A stretch of DNA of 64,000 bases from Sinonovacula constricta (taxonomy: Eukaryota; Mollusca; Bivalvia; Cardiida; Solecurtidae), in NCBI GenBank assembly GCA_007844125.1, contig CM017572.1, forward strand, positions 32,549,764-32,613,763, in the 5' to 3' direction. The notes under the pieces are model-generated. The model was given only the letters and a program-made list of their open reading frames with translations. It was not told the DNA's origin and did not search any database. Numbering within the stretch: the stretch's first letter is position 1; each line of letters begins with the position of its first letter. Made by a program: the position numbers and the translations under genes. Shown in pieces: positions 36,278 to 46,972 of this stretch.

Positions 36278-36632
36278 GTATATTTAAAATAAACATTTTC
36301 AGTTCATAATATAGCTTTAAGTTATCGAAGCATAAACTTACATTTTTTTTCTCAAAGTGCAACTTAGTCCGCCAGCATTGACACCGTTTTCTTAAACTTT
36401 CGAACTGATACATTCAATTAATCGATTTTGTTTTTATTAATCTTATTTCCACCATATACTTAAAATTGCATTTCATCCTTTATTCGTCTATTATGAAAGT
36501 GAAATAAATACAGATAGGTCTACTCTAGGTAGACAGATGAAGATATGATACACACATTCAGTTTTTTTTACTTTTATAGCTTTGCATGTATGTTGTTGTT
36601 TTTTTTCTCAGTAATTTTGTATATCTTTTCAG

Positions 36633-36815
36633 GTACGTAGAGAGTAGTCATCTGCAAGTTGTATTCTACTATGATGTAGAAGACAGTCCTTACTGCTTCC
36701 TCCGTGCAGTTGTGACGCCCTCCATGCGGACAAGAGACGAGCCACATCAAGCCTGGGTCTGCATTGAGAAGGAAACTGCCAATATCTACTGTGCACACTG
36801 CACATGTATGGCAGG
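36633..36815 (+). pseudogene. SWIM-YqaJ gene exon 2, copy 3 (exon intact)
   Basis: Carries the first half of the SWIM finger (CAHCTCMAG) with intact splice sites, matching copy 2. Confidence 0.75.
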
Positions 36816-37265
36816 GTATGTGCAAAATCACAGTTTTGTTTTAGTGATTGCTGATGTTCTTACTGCACTTACAATAACAGCAAGGGTCACATCAAGAGAA
36901 ATTTGGTCATTCTAGATAACAAATGCCACCAAAACGTGTTGGTTAAGTGCCCCTATCTTTGTAGATTGTAACAAACACATTTTCTTCACCTGTCAGCCAA
37001 CATCTTAATAATAATGATTGTGCATTAGTGTGTGAAATCAGTAAATATATATGCACAAGTTTATATCTTCTTGACCATACTTAATTAACATAATATTAAA
37101 AAATTTAAAAAGAATTATCTCGTGAATAAGTTTATTATTTAGTTTCAGGTACATAACAAATGCAAAAAAACAAAGTAGATTGGATTTATATGTTTTGTGT
37201 TGTCTTAATTTGTTCGGATTTACAACGTCATTATTTGTTTATCTCAATTATCTTTACTACTTTAG

Positions 37266-37392
37266 GTTGGGAGAAACATGCAGCCATGTAGCAGCCATAC
37301 TCTTCAAGGTGGAGAGAGCAGTCCGATGGCAGTACACAGAAAAGTCTTCCACTGATGTGGGCCGAATGTGGAATCAACATTTCAAAGAGCAG
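37266..37392 (+). pseudogene. SWIM-YqaJ gene exon 3, copy 3 (exon intact)
   Basis: Completes the SWIM motif (ETCSHVAAILF) and has the canonical donor CAG|GTAAGT. Confidence 0.75.
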
Positions 37393-37950
37393 GTAAGTTA
37401 CTTCCTTTTTTAGACTGTCAGATGTTATAAACATTACATGTATATAACAACAACAAAACACCAAATCTTGCAACTATGCTTGTGTACTTATCATCAAATT
37501 AATGAGTATTTTCAATTGATACTTTTTTTTTCATTAATTCTTTTTGCAAGAACCCTAATAAAAAAGAAAGAACACACATTTTGTTTCTTTGTAAACAGTC
37601 TAAAGGGAATTATGTATCAATAGAAAGAATTCCATTAAATAATTCCATCAAGATATCTGAATAAAATTTGTAGTTAACTGAAGTGAAAGCAAAATACCTT
37701 TTGTCACATTTCAAAAATTTATATTTGTAATAACATTACAATTACATAAACAAATGAGGAGTAAGTATGCATCTTGATGTTGAATTGACCAAGAATTGTT
37801 AGTATTTGTAATTTTCTTTGCCCAGTGGAATACTTAAACAGCCCGTGCCAAACATACCCTCATTGTGATATATACATGTACTTTACTTTCTGTAGATGTT
37901 AATCATGAGCCTGAAATACCTTTTATTGTTTTAGGCTTTTATTGTTTTAG

Positions 37951-39118
37951 GTTGATCCTAGCCCAGTTACAAAAATGCAGCACCTGTTTGGAAACAGAAA
38001 AAAGATAGTTGAGTCAGTGACGCCAACCAGTAGAGATCCTCTGCCATCTTGTGATGACCTGAAGGTACTGTATGCTGTCTGTCCTTATGCATCATTCTTC
38101 AACTTAATTCCGCCAGTTTTTCCAGAACAACAACAGAAGAAACAACACATCACAGAAGAACCCCTGCCTCTTCTGCCATTAAGTTTGTTGGAAGAAAAAA
38201 AACAAAGAATTGTGTGAAAAGGACTTAAAGCATAGGGTAGAGTGTATACAAAGTTCAACAGAAGTCACATCACAGCAGATAATAACACTTTTTAACAAAA
38301 CAAAGACACAAACATATTACCTTTTTGGTATAGACACAGAGCTGGCAGAATAACAGCATCAAAGGCTCATGACATTATAACAAGAAAGGAAACAACCTGT
38401 CCAGACAACCTTGTGATGCGTGTTGCAGGCTACAAGTCCTATGACCTAAGCAAGAAAGATGGGGACTTAAGAATGAAGCCAGTGTGAGAGACATGTATGC
38501 AAAACATGTCAATGTCCAACACCAAAACTTCAGCTGTGACACATCTGGGTTTCTTGTTAGTGACAAAAACCCATTTTTTGGAGCAACAGCTGATGGTGTC
38601 ATCACTTGTAATTGCTGTGGGATTGGAACACTAGAGATAAAGTGTCCCTTTAAGCTGCAAAAGAAGACAAGGACTTCTGTCTTGATGAACATTTAAATCT
38701 CAAGCGTACTCACAGGTATTACACGCAAGTGCAATTCCAAATGATGGTGTTTGATGTGCAATACTGTGACTTTGTCGTTATGACACAGCCGTCAGGTACA
38801 CCAGTGTTAGTTATAGTTAGGGTTGGTCGGGAAGGTGACTTCTTGGAGAAGCTGCAGAGAAAGTGTTCTGCCTTTCTGAAGGATTATCTGCTTCCTGAGC
38901 TGCTTACTTCCAGACTGAAAGATAAGCAGATGTCAAATCCAACAATTGAACAATATGAACAATTGCAGCGTTGGTGCATCTGCAAGGAACCTGAATATGG
39001 AAAGATGATAATGGGTTCACATGAGGGCTGCCAAATTGGTTGGTGTCACTACAGATGTGTAGATGTAAAACGTAAGCCCCGTGGAAAATGGCTGTGTCCA
39101 AGGTGTAAACATGATTAG
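37951..39118 (+). pseudogene. YqaJ-PHD exon 4, copy 3 (several frameshifts)
   Basis: Shares all four frame-breaking changes with copy 2. It adds private changes in the C-terminal part: Asn to Tyr in KDYLLPELL and Phe to Cys in GWCHYRC of the PHD finger. The polypyrimidine tract before the acceptor carries an extra 8 bp relative to copy 2. Confidence 0.8.
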
Positions 39119-39305
39119 TGATGTGTTTGATTTGTTATTATTGAGGTCATAATATAGAATTCTTGGACTGTCATTGCTGTCGTGTTTTTACAAAATTTAA
39201 ATATCTGTGATATCATCTTCAATATTTCACTTCTTACTTCCTGTTGTTGTTTGAGAGAAGCAGACGTGTTTAAGGTTCTTAATTTGACATGCCATTTCTA
39301 TTATT

Positions 39306-40209
39306 CAGGGTTGGCAAAATGCCGGCAAATATGAGTATTTTCCATGCCGGCGGTATTTACCAGCAAATACTGGTTGATTGAATTGACCAGTCTGGAATAT
39401 ATACAATATTCCCTATTATCTTCATTCATATGGATAATATCAAGTTTACCCATCAATTGCCATTTTATTTATACTTAACTTTTACACTTTATTCATAATA
39501 AATAAATATTTAAGGGGCTTTGGCATTAACCACTGTCTTGCAGTTAATGCATTTAGCATTAGTCTTGTTGTCTTGGTCTACAATGGCAAAAAAGTTCCAG
39601 ACTGGATCCTTTGGCTTCATAGTGAATAGTAGCTTGGTAATAGTGGGGAGTGCAGTTATAGAAATGATAATGACAAGAGAATTTCTGTCTGTTATAAATG
39701 TAACTCAAGAATGAAGCCATACAGATGACACTGTAGCTCATGACATACCAATATACAACCACTTGCTTGCACCTAGACAAATTGTCTAGGTAATTTATGA
39801 CACTTTACTGTTGTCTTTGTTGCCCCTAGCTATTACAGCCCCATGTTTGAAACCTGTTGTTTTAATTGTCTAGACAATATGGCTTCGCTTGTTAAATGTC
39901 AATAGCAAGGTGCACAGGTGAATTTGCATTAATTTCTCACCTGCTGTATTTTAGGTTCTAAGTAAAAAAAGACAGTTATTTAAAAATTAATTTTACCCTT
40001 TGTGCTTATAATGATCACCTGATATGATATTTAAATAAAATGTCTGAGTAATTGAATTATTATTATGATCATACATTAATAACTGTCAACTTAATTGAGA
40101 TTTCTGTAGTATTTTAAGGCAAAAAACCTCATCTTTGTAGTATTTGCCACTTTGGGGAGTATTTTCCAGGCCGGTAAATACCGGGGGTGGTATTTACCGC
40201 CCAACCCTG
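39306..40209. mobile_element. Nested non-autonomous hAT-like element (copy 3)
   Basis: Same insertion as in copies 1 and 2; the left target duplication has one change (CTATTATT against CCATTATT). Several scattered substitutions show copy 3 is the most divergent on this side. Confidence 0.88.
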
Positions 40210-40895
40210 CCATTATTTACATCACAATATAAATGATTGTACTAGTAATAAAAGTACATGGATAGACCAATGCCATGAATATATATTTTAGCATTTCTGA
40301 ATAAAACATTGGTGTTTATTTCCTATTTATTTTATTGTATAGAAAATATGTGATGCAAGAGAAGTCATTTGCTGTCTTTTCAATAAAAGCTATTTTGAAG
40401 TTTGTCATTGTTTTGCTTATTTTTGTTTTCCTTATTGGTAGCAGTTGTATTATTTAATACCCTTGTTTACCTTACTGCTCTATGCCTATACATCACCATT
40501 TGACTAATAAACAGTTACCTGCATATAATCATGCTTAAATTACTCATGAAACTTTTAACATAATGAAAAATAATACTAGTAATTCAGATGGAAATTTAAG
40601 TTCAATTTACATATATTTTTCATGCTAATCAGTTTTAAACTCCCATTAAAGCAACAAATACAATAATATTTCAAATTAAGGTCACATCCCTTTAGAGAGG
40701 GGCATCTCCAAGTGGAGTAATGTGACTGCTGTAGGGTAAAAACGTTATCCAGAACAAACATTGCATATAATATATATGATAACACATAGATTTTCTGGAT
40801 AGCCCGCATACTTCCATTATGTGGGTAACAAATGACCCCTTACAATTTAGTGTTGGCAACAACACTCAATGTCTACATTATTTATAGAGTATACT

Positions 40896-43212
40896 TCAAG
40901 ACACCAGACTGGGATGTAGATTGACAATGCCAGCACAAATAGTCATTATACTATCAGCATGAGGCACAATATTTGAATGCATCTTCTCGCTTAATATTCT
41001 GAAGTTCTTTAAACGTTCCATTGCTCTTTCAACATGAATGCGCACATTTGAGATTTTTCTTCCTTTCTCCACATCTCGTGCACTCAGTTGCATTTTCCCT
41101 CTGGTAAATGCTGGGATAACAAGCTCTGCACCTAACTCGTTAAGTTCATCAGAGATGAGGAAGCCACGGTCGGCCAGCACAACATTACCATGCTCAATAA
41201 AGTTAAAATATCCACAGTCATTTGCTAATATCTTGTCTGAGGTTTTTCCGGGGTAAGCCTGTGATATAAAGGACACAGACCCTGCAGGTGTTATGCTGAC
41301 AAAGAACTTTAAAGTATGTGCATGTTTGTAAGTGCTGTAGGTAGCATTTCTGGCTGCAAAGTCTGCTGGACTGTCAATGAATACTTCTGTGCAGTCGATT
41401 ATCGATACGCACTTTGGAAAAGTATCCTTGAAGCATTGTGGACGTGTCCGAATAATTTCTTCATGTCTTGGCCAGCGAATTAAAAATACCAGCCTTTTGG
41501 CCAGAACTGGTACTGTAGCATCTATGTATGAAGTGACAGATGTCTCTGACACTCCAAACCTAAAGGCAAGGTCCTTCTTGGGTGAATTAAGCCTTATTTT
41601 CATCAAAGTCAGGAGAAGAATATCTGCAGCTGTCATCAGGGTTGACTTGGGCAAAATGTCCTCAACATACCCAAGAAGCCACTGGTAACATGCTGTAGAT
41701 GGCAAACCAGTGTAAAATTTAACCCCCTCTTCTGACAGCTGATTAAATCGGAGCTTGGTGGTTGTGTTCCTCAACGCGTCGTTCTCCAGAGTCAGTCTGT
41801 TGAGCTTCTGCATGACTTGCTTGGTCTTGATATTGGCCTCTGCTAGTAGTTTTATGCAGGTGTCGTGACGACCGCCTTTGTCTGTAATAAACACAATTAT
41901 ATTACTAAACATTTTAATTCAAATGCATCTAAATGTTGTCAAGGTGGTTGTGAATAAAAACTTGCGTAAGTACTTAAATGTCTAGTCCAGTTATTTTTAA
42001 CAGTTTCTAAACTTCACAAATCAAAAGATAATATTTACTTTCCCAAAATATTAAGTTCTCCTTAATTTCAGCCGTAGTGTGTTTTTTAAAACTTGATTCA
42101 ATATTTCAAAAATATTTTCTGTTTAACAGTTAAAAGATAGAGTTTGTTTCTGAGGTAGTTTATCATTATAGAGTAAGGCGTTTTTAGAAGTGCAGAGCAC
42201 AATTATACTTAAAAATATGTAGGTAACACCAGCATATATAAGCTCACCAAACACTTTAACAACAGCATGAATTTCATCACCTTACCTGAATTTTCTTTGT
42301 TGTCGTGATTTGGTGGAGTTGATGACAGGCCAAGCAAGACTTCTGCAGCTTCAGAATCCAAAACTGATAGGCTCAAAGAATCCTGGAATGGCAGCTGACG
42401 CTTCGCATTCTGTTCTGCTGTTCGATTAACTGTTCTGTTGAAGCGGTCCAGAGTTCTCATAGGAGTATGATAACCAAGGTTGACCGATGGAACGTATTCA
42501 GGACTGATAGGGTCATCACTTTTGCCTGCATTAAATAAACATTTTTAAGATAAATGACACATCGTTTTTTCCTCATTAAAATATGAAATGATGTCATAAC
42601 AGTGTAGTGCATATAGGTACTTCCCATTACCGACGTGGATGAGTCTCTGTCTACAGAACTGAAGATCCCGGGTTCAACCCCATTTAGGGACAGGAATATT
42701 ATCCTCCCCGATTTACTTAACAGCAACAAAAGCAGCAGCACATACTGATTATCTCACTGATCATGGTAATTTATCCTGCAAACGTGTTCACAGGATTTAA
42801 TTATAAAAGAATTCCCGCCAACTTTTGAAATGTAAAAGATTCTAGCCCCCTGACATTTATTTAGAATTAACAGGAACTTATACCAATATATAAACCGTGC
42901 ACCGAATGGATGAGCAGCTATTTCGCATTTACTCCGATCATGATCAACATATTGGCATAAGTATTTATTTGGAAAGTGCAAGTATTTATAAAATAATCTC
43001 TAGTCGGTACCTTGTATTAAATGTTCGCTGCAAACGCGTGCTCCATCATCCCCGGGGATCCAGTCTTTCCCCGTCACAGGGTCCTTTCTGTTGATAGCTT
43101 TCAACCACAGTTTTCTCCTCTTTTCATCTTTTGGAAGTCGGTGGAATTTAAGTCCGATCTGCTTATCAGTGTCTCTGTTACAGCACCCGACAACAATGCA
43201 CTCCTTTCCCAT
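40896..43212 (-). CDS. THAP-DDE transposase, three exons, intact (copy 3)
   Basis: Exons 43212-43011, 42525-42286 and 41881-40896 join at GT/AG sites to 1428 nt, exactly 476 codons, giving 475 aa; phases match at both junctions. Exon 1 is a THAP zinc finger (CIVVGC...FHRLPKDEKRR...LWLKAINRKD...VCSEHL; C-x4-C and C-x2-H ligands). Exon 2 is a polar linker. Exon 3 starts with a coiled-coil-like segment (KQVMQKLNRLTLENDAL), then the DDE_Tnp_4 core: first Asp in SIIDCTEVFID, YKHAHTLKFFVSITPAG, second Asp in VVLADRGF, and Glu in HVERAMERLKNFRI. It would bind the element ends through THAP and catalyse cut-and-paste transposition. It is the only undamaged transposase here. A THAP HF motif has become HL, of unknown effect. 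Confidence 0.85.
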
Positions 43213-43366
43213 TCTGATGCACGTAATTATGATAAAAAATGCGAAGGTTTACGGCGTGATAAGATAAACTTCTACAGAAAACAATGGCGGACGAACTAGA
43301 GCTTGACGGCCAGGCTATTTTTAGTAACAGGAAACTCCCGGAAGTGACGACACGACAAATTCCCCT
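43213..43366 (-). promoter_or_regulatory. Right-end promoter region of copy 3 transposase
   Basis: Between the transposase ATG and the transposon terminus. It contains the CGCCATTGTT block (minus strand) and the CTGGCCGTCAA block shared with the left end. No TATA box is seen. Confidence 0.45.
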
Positions 43367-44503
43367 ATATATGACCATCTGAGATATTGATTGACTGAGG
43401 TTTATAAGGTATACATTCAAACTGCTCTAAAAGGGTACTTCTGAGTGAAGGCTACCTGTTTTTTAACACTTTCTCTCTCCCATATCTTGGTCATTATTTA
43501 AGTTTAGACAAAAATGGGTTCAAAAGCTTGTGGAGGTTATGTAACCCAGTGGTTTTTATAAGGTTCGTTTGATAGTGAGGACGAATGTGGTGTTTTAAAT
43601 ATTCAATGACCCGTCTTGTTCTATTTATAGGACCGCGCGCTTTTGGTCATGTGACTAGTATTTTTTCTCAGTCTTGTTTGAGTTTCTATTGGGAATGGTC
43701 AGGCATTTTTAGTTTTAGTTATTCTTTGGTTATTATAAAAGTTTTAAGGGTGCTCAGCCATTGTAAGAGGTAAGTGGTGTTCGGTCTGCCAACATGTATT
43801 GTTGTTGTGGTTGCAAATGAGTTACACGTCATTTGAGTTATTGTCTTTATTAATTTGACATGGTTGAATTAAAGATGGCTGCCTGTATTGTGTACTATGA
43901 TATGACTGTAGTGGTCTTTGGTTCTATCACCATTTCTGTTTGGAATGCTCACACATCCTTTTACTTACAGCATGTAATCCAGCACTACACTGAAGTGGGA
44001 GACTGAGGAGACTGTGTGGTTAGATAGAGTCTGGTCCACAACTGGTATGTAATTGTAATACATATATGTACATGTTTATTAACTGTTTAATTATTAGATT
44101 TATAAATGAATAATGGTTTTATATGTTTCAATTATTGCACTGTTATCTTGGCCACTGATCTCAAGATATAATTCATGTTGATTTTATAAATGGTTTGTCT
44201 GCAGAGAGATATCCATTAAATGAATATATTGTTTGAATATGAATATGTGATTCTATAATTATAGGTACAATTGTATTATGTAAACGTATGTAGTTGTATT
44301 AATGATGTTAGTCCTGCAAGGTATTTTTATTGTTTATTGGTTTATTTGCAGGGCTCGAGCTGGAGAAGGATAAGAACAGGATACAGCCATAATACTGGAT
44401 TATTATGTTTTAAATAAACTAAATCTGTGTAATTGTACACCACCTCATCTGTTCTATTCGAACCCCATCCTAGACTTTATTATTTTTAAGCCAGGATACA
44501 GAA
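43367..44503 (+). other. Possible LTR (or its 3' part) of a retroelement
   Basis: The region has TATAAAA at about 43734, AATAAA at about 44412 and ends in GGATACA just before a primer-binding-site-like sequence. That order (TATA box, polyadenylation signal, CA end, binding site) fits an LTR. The 5' boundary was not found and no second LTR or pol gene is present, so this is a fragment. Possible splice-like signals near 43770 and 44350 leave room for another reading. Confidence 0.4.
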
Positions 44504-44505
44504 AT

Positions 44506-44525
44506 GGCGCCCAATGAGGGACTTA
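44506..44525 (+). promoter_or_regulatory. Primer-binding-site-like sequence
   Basis: TGGCGCCCAATGAGGGAC resembles the 18-nt primer-binding sites of retroelements primed by lysine tRNAs (TGGCGCCC start). It lies a few bases after the putative LTR end. About 450 bp of non-coding leader-like sequence follows before other repeats begin. Confidence 0.5.
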
Positions 44526-45027
44526 ACGTGTTTAAGGTGGTTTATGTAAACAGAACTCAACATATATAGTGACTTATTGTCACTTGGATTTATTTTACCT
44601 CATATAGTGGTTTATTTCTACTTGGATTTTTATATTGGTATTTATTACCAGTGACGATTGTGAATGTACATACTTAATAACCTAGGTTAAACTACAGTGT
44701 GCACACACCATAAATTTATTTTATAAACTCATATATTGACTGGAGCTACAAGATCTTTACACGTGTGATTGGACATTTTATCAGCCACAAGAATTCCTGA
44801 GGATTTAGAAAGGATGGACTTTTAAAACTATACTCTGGTGTCAGTTGATGTGAATTATAATACAGCCAGGACATTCTGTGTGTTATACTTTATATTTTGG
44901 GTGACAAAGTAATCAGTGGCCAGTTCAAGGAACAGTACAGCTATGATAGTTCAGTGGTTGTGAGTATATCTTGAGATAAAATTTCAAACTTGCAGTTACT
45001 TTTCTTACTTTCAACATAGGGAGAAAA

Positions 45028-45092
45028 ATGTGCAGCCAGTCCGGGACTCGAACCCGGGACACTTCGCTTACAGGGCGAATGTTCTACAGACG
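45028..45092 (-). repeat. Truncated tRNA-Thr(TGT)-like sequence (SINE head or tRNA pseudogene)
   Basis: On the minus strand there is an anticodon stem-loop TTCGC-CCTGTAA-GCGAA (anticodon TGT), a T-arm with B box GGTTCGAGTCCCGG, and an acceptor-like end. The D-arm and 5' acceptor strand are missing: the sequence meets the MULE inverted repeat at 45097. It cannot fold as a full tRNA, so it is a pseudogene or part of a tRNA-derived SINE. Confidence 0.6.
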
Positions 45093-45096
45093 GGTG

Positions 45097-45221
45097 CAAG
45101 TCAATCCGGCCACAAACAAATCCGGCCACAAGTTAATCCGGCCAAAAAATAAGTCAATCCGGCCACAAAAATGTCAATCCGGCCTCACTGCCCTGGGAAA
45201 GCGGTCAAACCGGCCACATTT
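45097..45221 (+). repeat. Left inverted repeat of the MULE-like element
   Basis: ~125 bp made of CGGCCACAA-containing sub-repeats. It is the inverted complement of 46871-46972, with an extra or diverged sub-unit. Confidence 0.8.
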
Positions 45222-45601
45222 TAGATATATCCTCATAATGAACAAATATTTATGCTTTGATTTTGTGTTTTATTTAAATCTTTTCGTATATATTATCATC
45301 ATTAAATATGTTAATAAGTATAAATATTTGTATAACGTCGTTTTAATTTCATCTTGTATTTTATGCTGTTTTTGTTTGTCTAATAAATGATTAATTGTAT
45401 CATAATAAAAAGATTGAATATTGTTTTTTGCAATATTTTTATTTCATTTCCATTGTAAACTGTCGGCGGCATGTCCAGGTAAATAATATTAAGTTGATAA
45501 AAAATTGCACTTCTGAAAAATATATTTATATGATAAATTTTATTATAAAAATGCCTATGAATCTTATAACATATTTTATTCACTTACACCTGTTTTTCCA
45601 G

Positions 45602-46398
45602 ATGCAGGGTCTAGCCACCCAGTATCTCTACGACAGGGGGACACAGGCCCTTCTACGGATGCTGTTCTGTCTGCCTTTCCTACCGGCGGAGCATATAGAG
45701 GCCACTGTGCAGGCGCTGGAGGACCTGAACACCGCTGACAACGTCCAGCCAGTGTTCCAGTACATCAACAGGACCTGGATCAACTCCAGTATGTGGCCCG
45801 TAGAGGTATGGTCTGTGTACGGGCAGTCAGTCCGCACCAACAACGACGTAGAAGGTATTATTATTATTATTATATTACTATTATATTGTTATTATGTTAT
45901 AGAAGATGATAGTACATTTGATCGTTATAGTATGTTAACAAAAATCTTAATAATTTTAAATATGATCCTTTGATATCTGCTTTCAGGCTGGCATCGTCGG
46001 CTAAACATCCGTGCCGGAGCAGGACCGCCTTTCTATACCTTGCTGACCCTGCTCCACAACGAGGCCAAAGACGTTGCAGCTCAGCGACAGTTGGTCTGTG
46101 AGATGGCCCTGCGGAGTCTGCAGCGCAAAGAGTACAGGCGGATGCAGGGTGAGATCTTTGCCGCATGGGATAGGTTAGTATAGAACTATATAGCAGTTGT
46201 ATTATACTAAAAATATTTAAGTGATACAATCAGTGAATCATTTAATCATTATGTGGCGACAACTAATCTACGTCTATTATCAATTTCAGTTACAGGACAA
46301 ATGGCTTGTCAGCGACCGGCCTACTGAAGAAGGTATCCTGCATGTATCGTCCAGCCCTGTTGAGAGTTGCACCCGATGAAGTGGCGGTTGACTCCTAA
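45602..46398 (+). CDS. MULE transposase C-terminal fragment, three clean exons (182 aa)
   Basis: Exons 45602-45854, 45987-46173 and 46290-46398 join at GT/AG sites to 549 nt in one frame ending TAA. It starts MQGLATQYLYDRGTQALLRM and contains FLPAEHIEATVQAL, then SMWPVEVWSVYGQSVRTNND|VEGWHRRLNIRAG across the first junction, the signature after the catalytic core in animal MULE transposases. The DDE residues and the preceding zinc signature are absent. An AG acceptor lies directly before the ATG, so upstream exons were probably lost. It cannot catalyse transposition; the preserved frame and splice sites suggest recent deletion, or possibly retained function. Confidence 0.65.
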
Positions 46399-46627
46399 AT
46401 GAGATGACCAATCAGCAAGTCTCACTTAAGTGAAAAGAAGTGAAAAGAGAACTGCTCACTTGTTACTACCACCATTTTAAACTGTTAATAATATGATATT
46501 TTAATTATTCTTTTTGAATAAATGTTCCTTATGCATATGTGTATGTTTTTTCTTTGTAAAATACATGATATAACAACAACAATAACTACTACTACACAAA
46601 CACCAACTGGTGATGATGATAATGAAT

Positions 46628-46631
46628 AGTA

Positions 46632-46667
<36 letters not shown>

Positions 46668-46672
46668 TAAAT
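46628..46672. repeat. (AAT)n microsatellite
   Basis: An imperfect tract of about 14 AAT units inside the MULE-like element, downstream of its gene. Confidence 0.85.
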
Positions 46673-46870
46673 AATGTTAACAATAATAAAAATAAATACT
46701 ATCAATATAAATAAATAAATAATAGTATAAGTCATGACGCAAACGTAATAAAAATAACCAATCCTATGATTATCGTACTTTTTCCTACAACAACAACAAA
46801 AAAAAATAATGCAAATCTCAAAATAATTACGCTATTGTTAACAAAAACATGCTAACAAAAGTTAGTTTAT

Positions 46871-46972
46871 AAATGTGGCCGGTTTGACCGATTTCCAAGG
46901 GCATTGTGGCCGGATTGACTTTTTTTGTGGCCGGATTGACTTGTGGCCGGATTTGTTTGTGGCCGGATTTGC
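46871..46972 (-). repeat. Right inverted repeat of the MULE-like element
   Basis: ~102 bp, the inverted counterpart of 45097-45221; CGGATTTG/CGGATTGAC sub-repeats. Confidence 0.8.

Larger units (their letters stand above)
35885..43366 (+). mobile_element. DNA transposon copy 3 (intact transposase)
   Basis: Same element without the solo LTR, and with a ~200-bp deletion in the convergent intergenic part near 40442. The outer right end is CAAATTCCCCT followed by ATATATGACC; the left flank of the array is also TATA-rich, so the target was probably TA-rich. The transposase gene is intact after splicing; the SWIM-YqaJ gene is broken in exon 4. Confidence 0.8.
45097..46972 (+). mobile_element. MULE-like DNA transposon, internally deleted
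   Basis: Long inverted repeats at 45097-45221 and 46871-46972 share four to six direct sub-repeats (CAAATCCGGCCACAA / GTCAATCCGGCCACAA) and an inner block ending CGGTCAAACCGGCCACATTT. Between them lies a gene matching only the C-terminal part of MULE transposases, plus (ATT)n and (AAT)n tracts. A clear target-site duplication was not found. Confidence 0.7.

Noticed and set aside
45395..45973. Single 192-codon frame covering the first MULE exon
   Set aside because: The reading through flanking AT-rich sequence and an (ATT)n tract is not protein-like; the three-exon model with matching phases explains the conserved part better.
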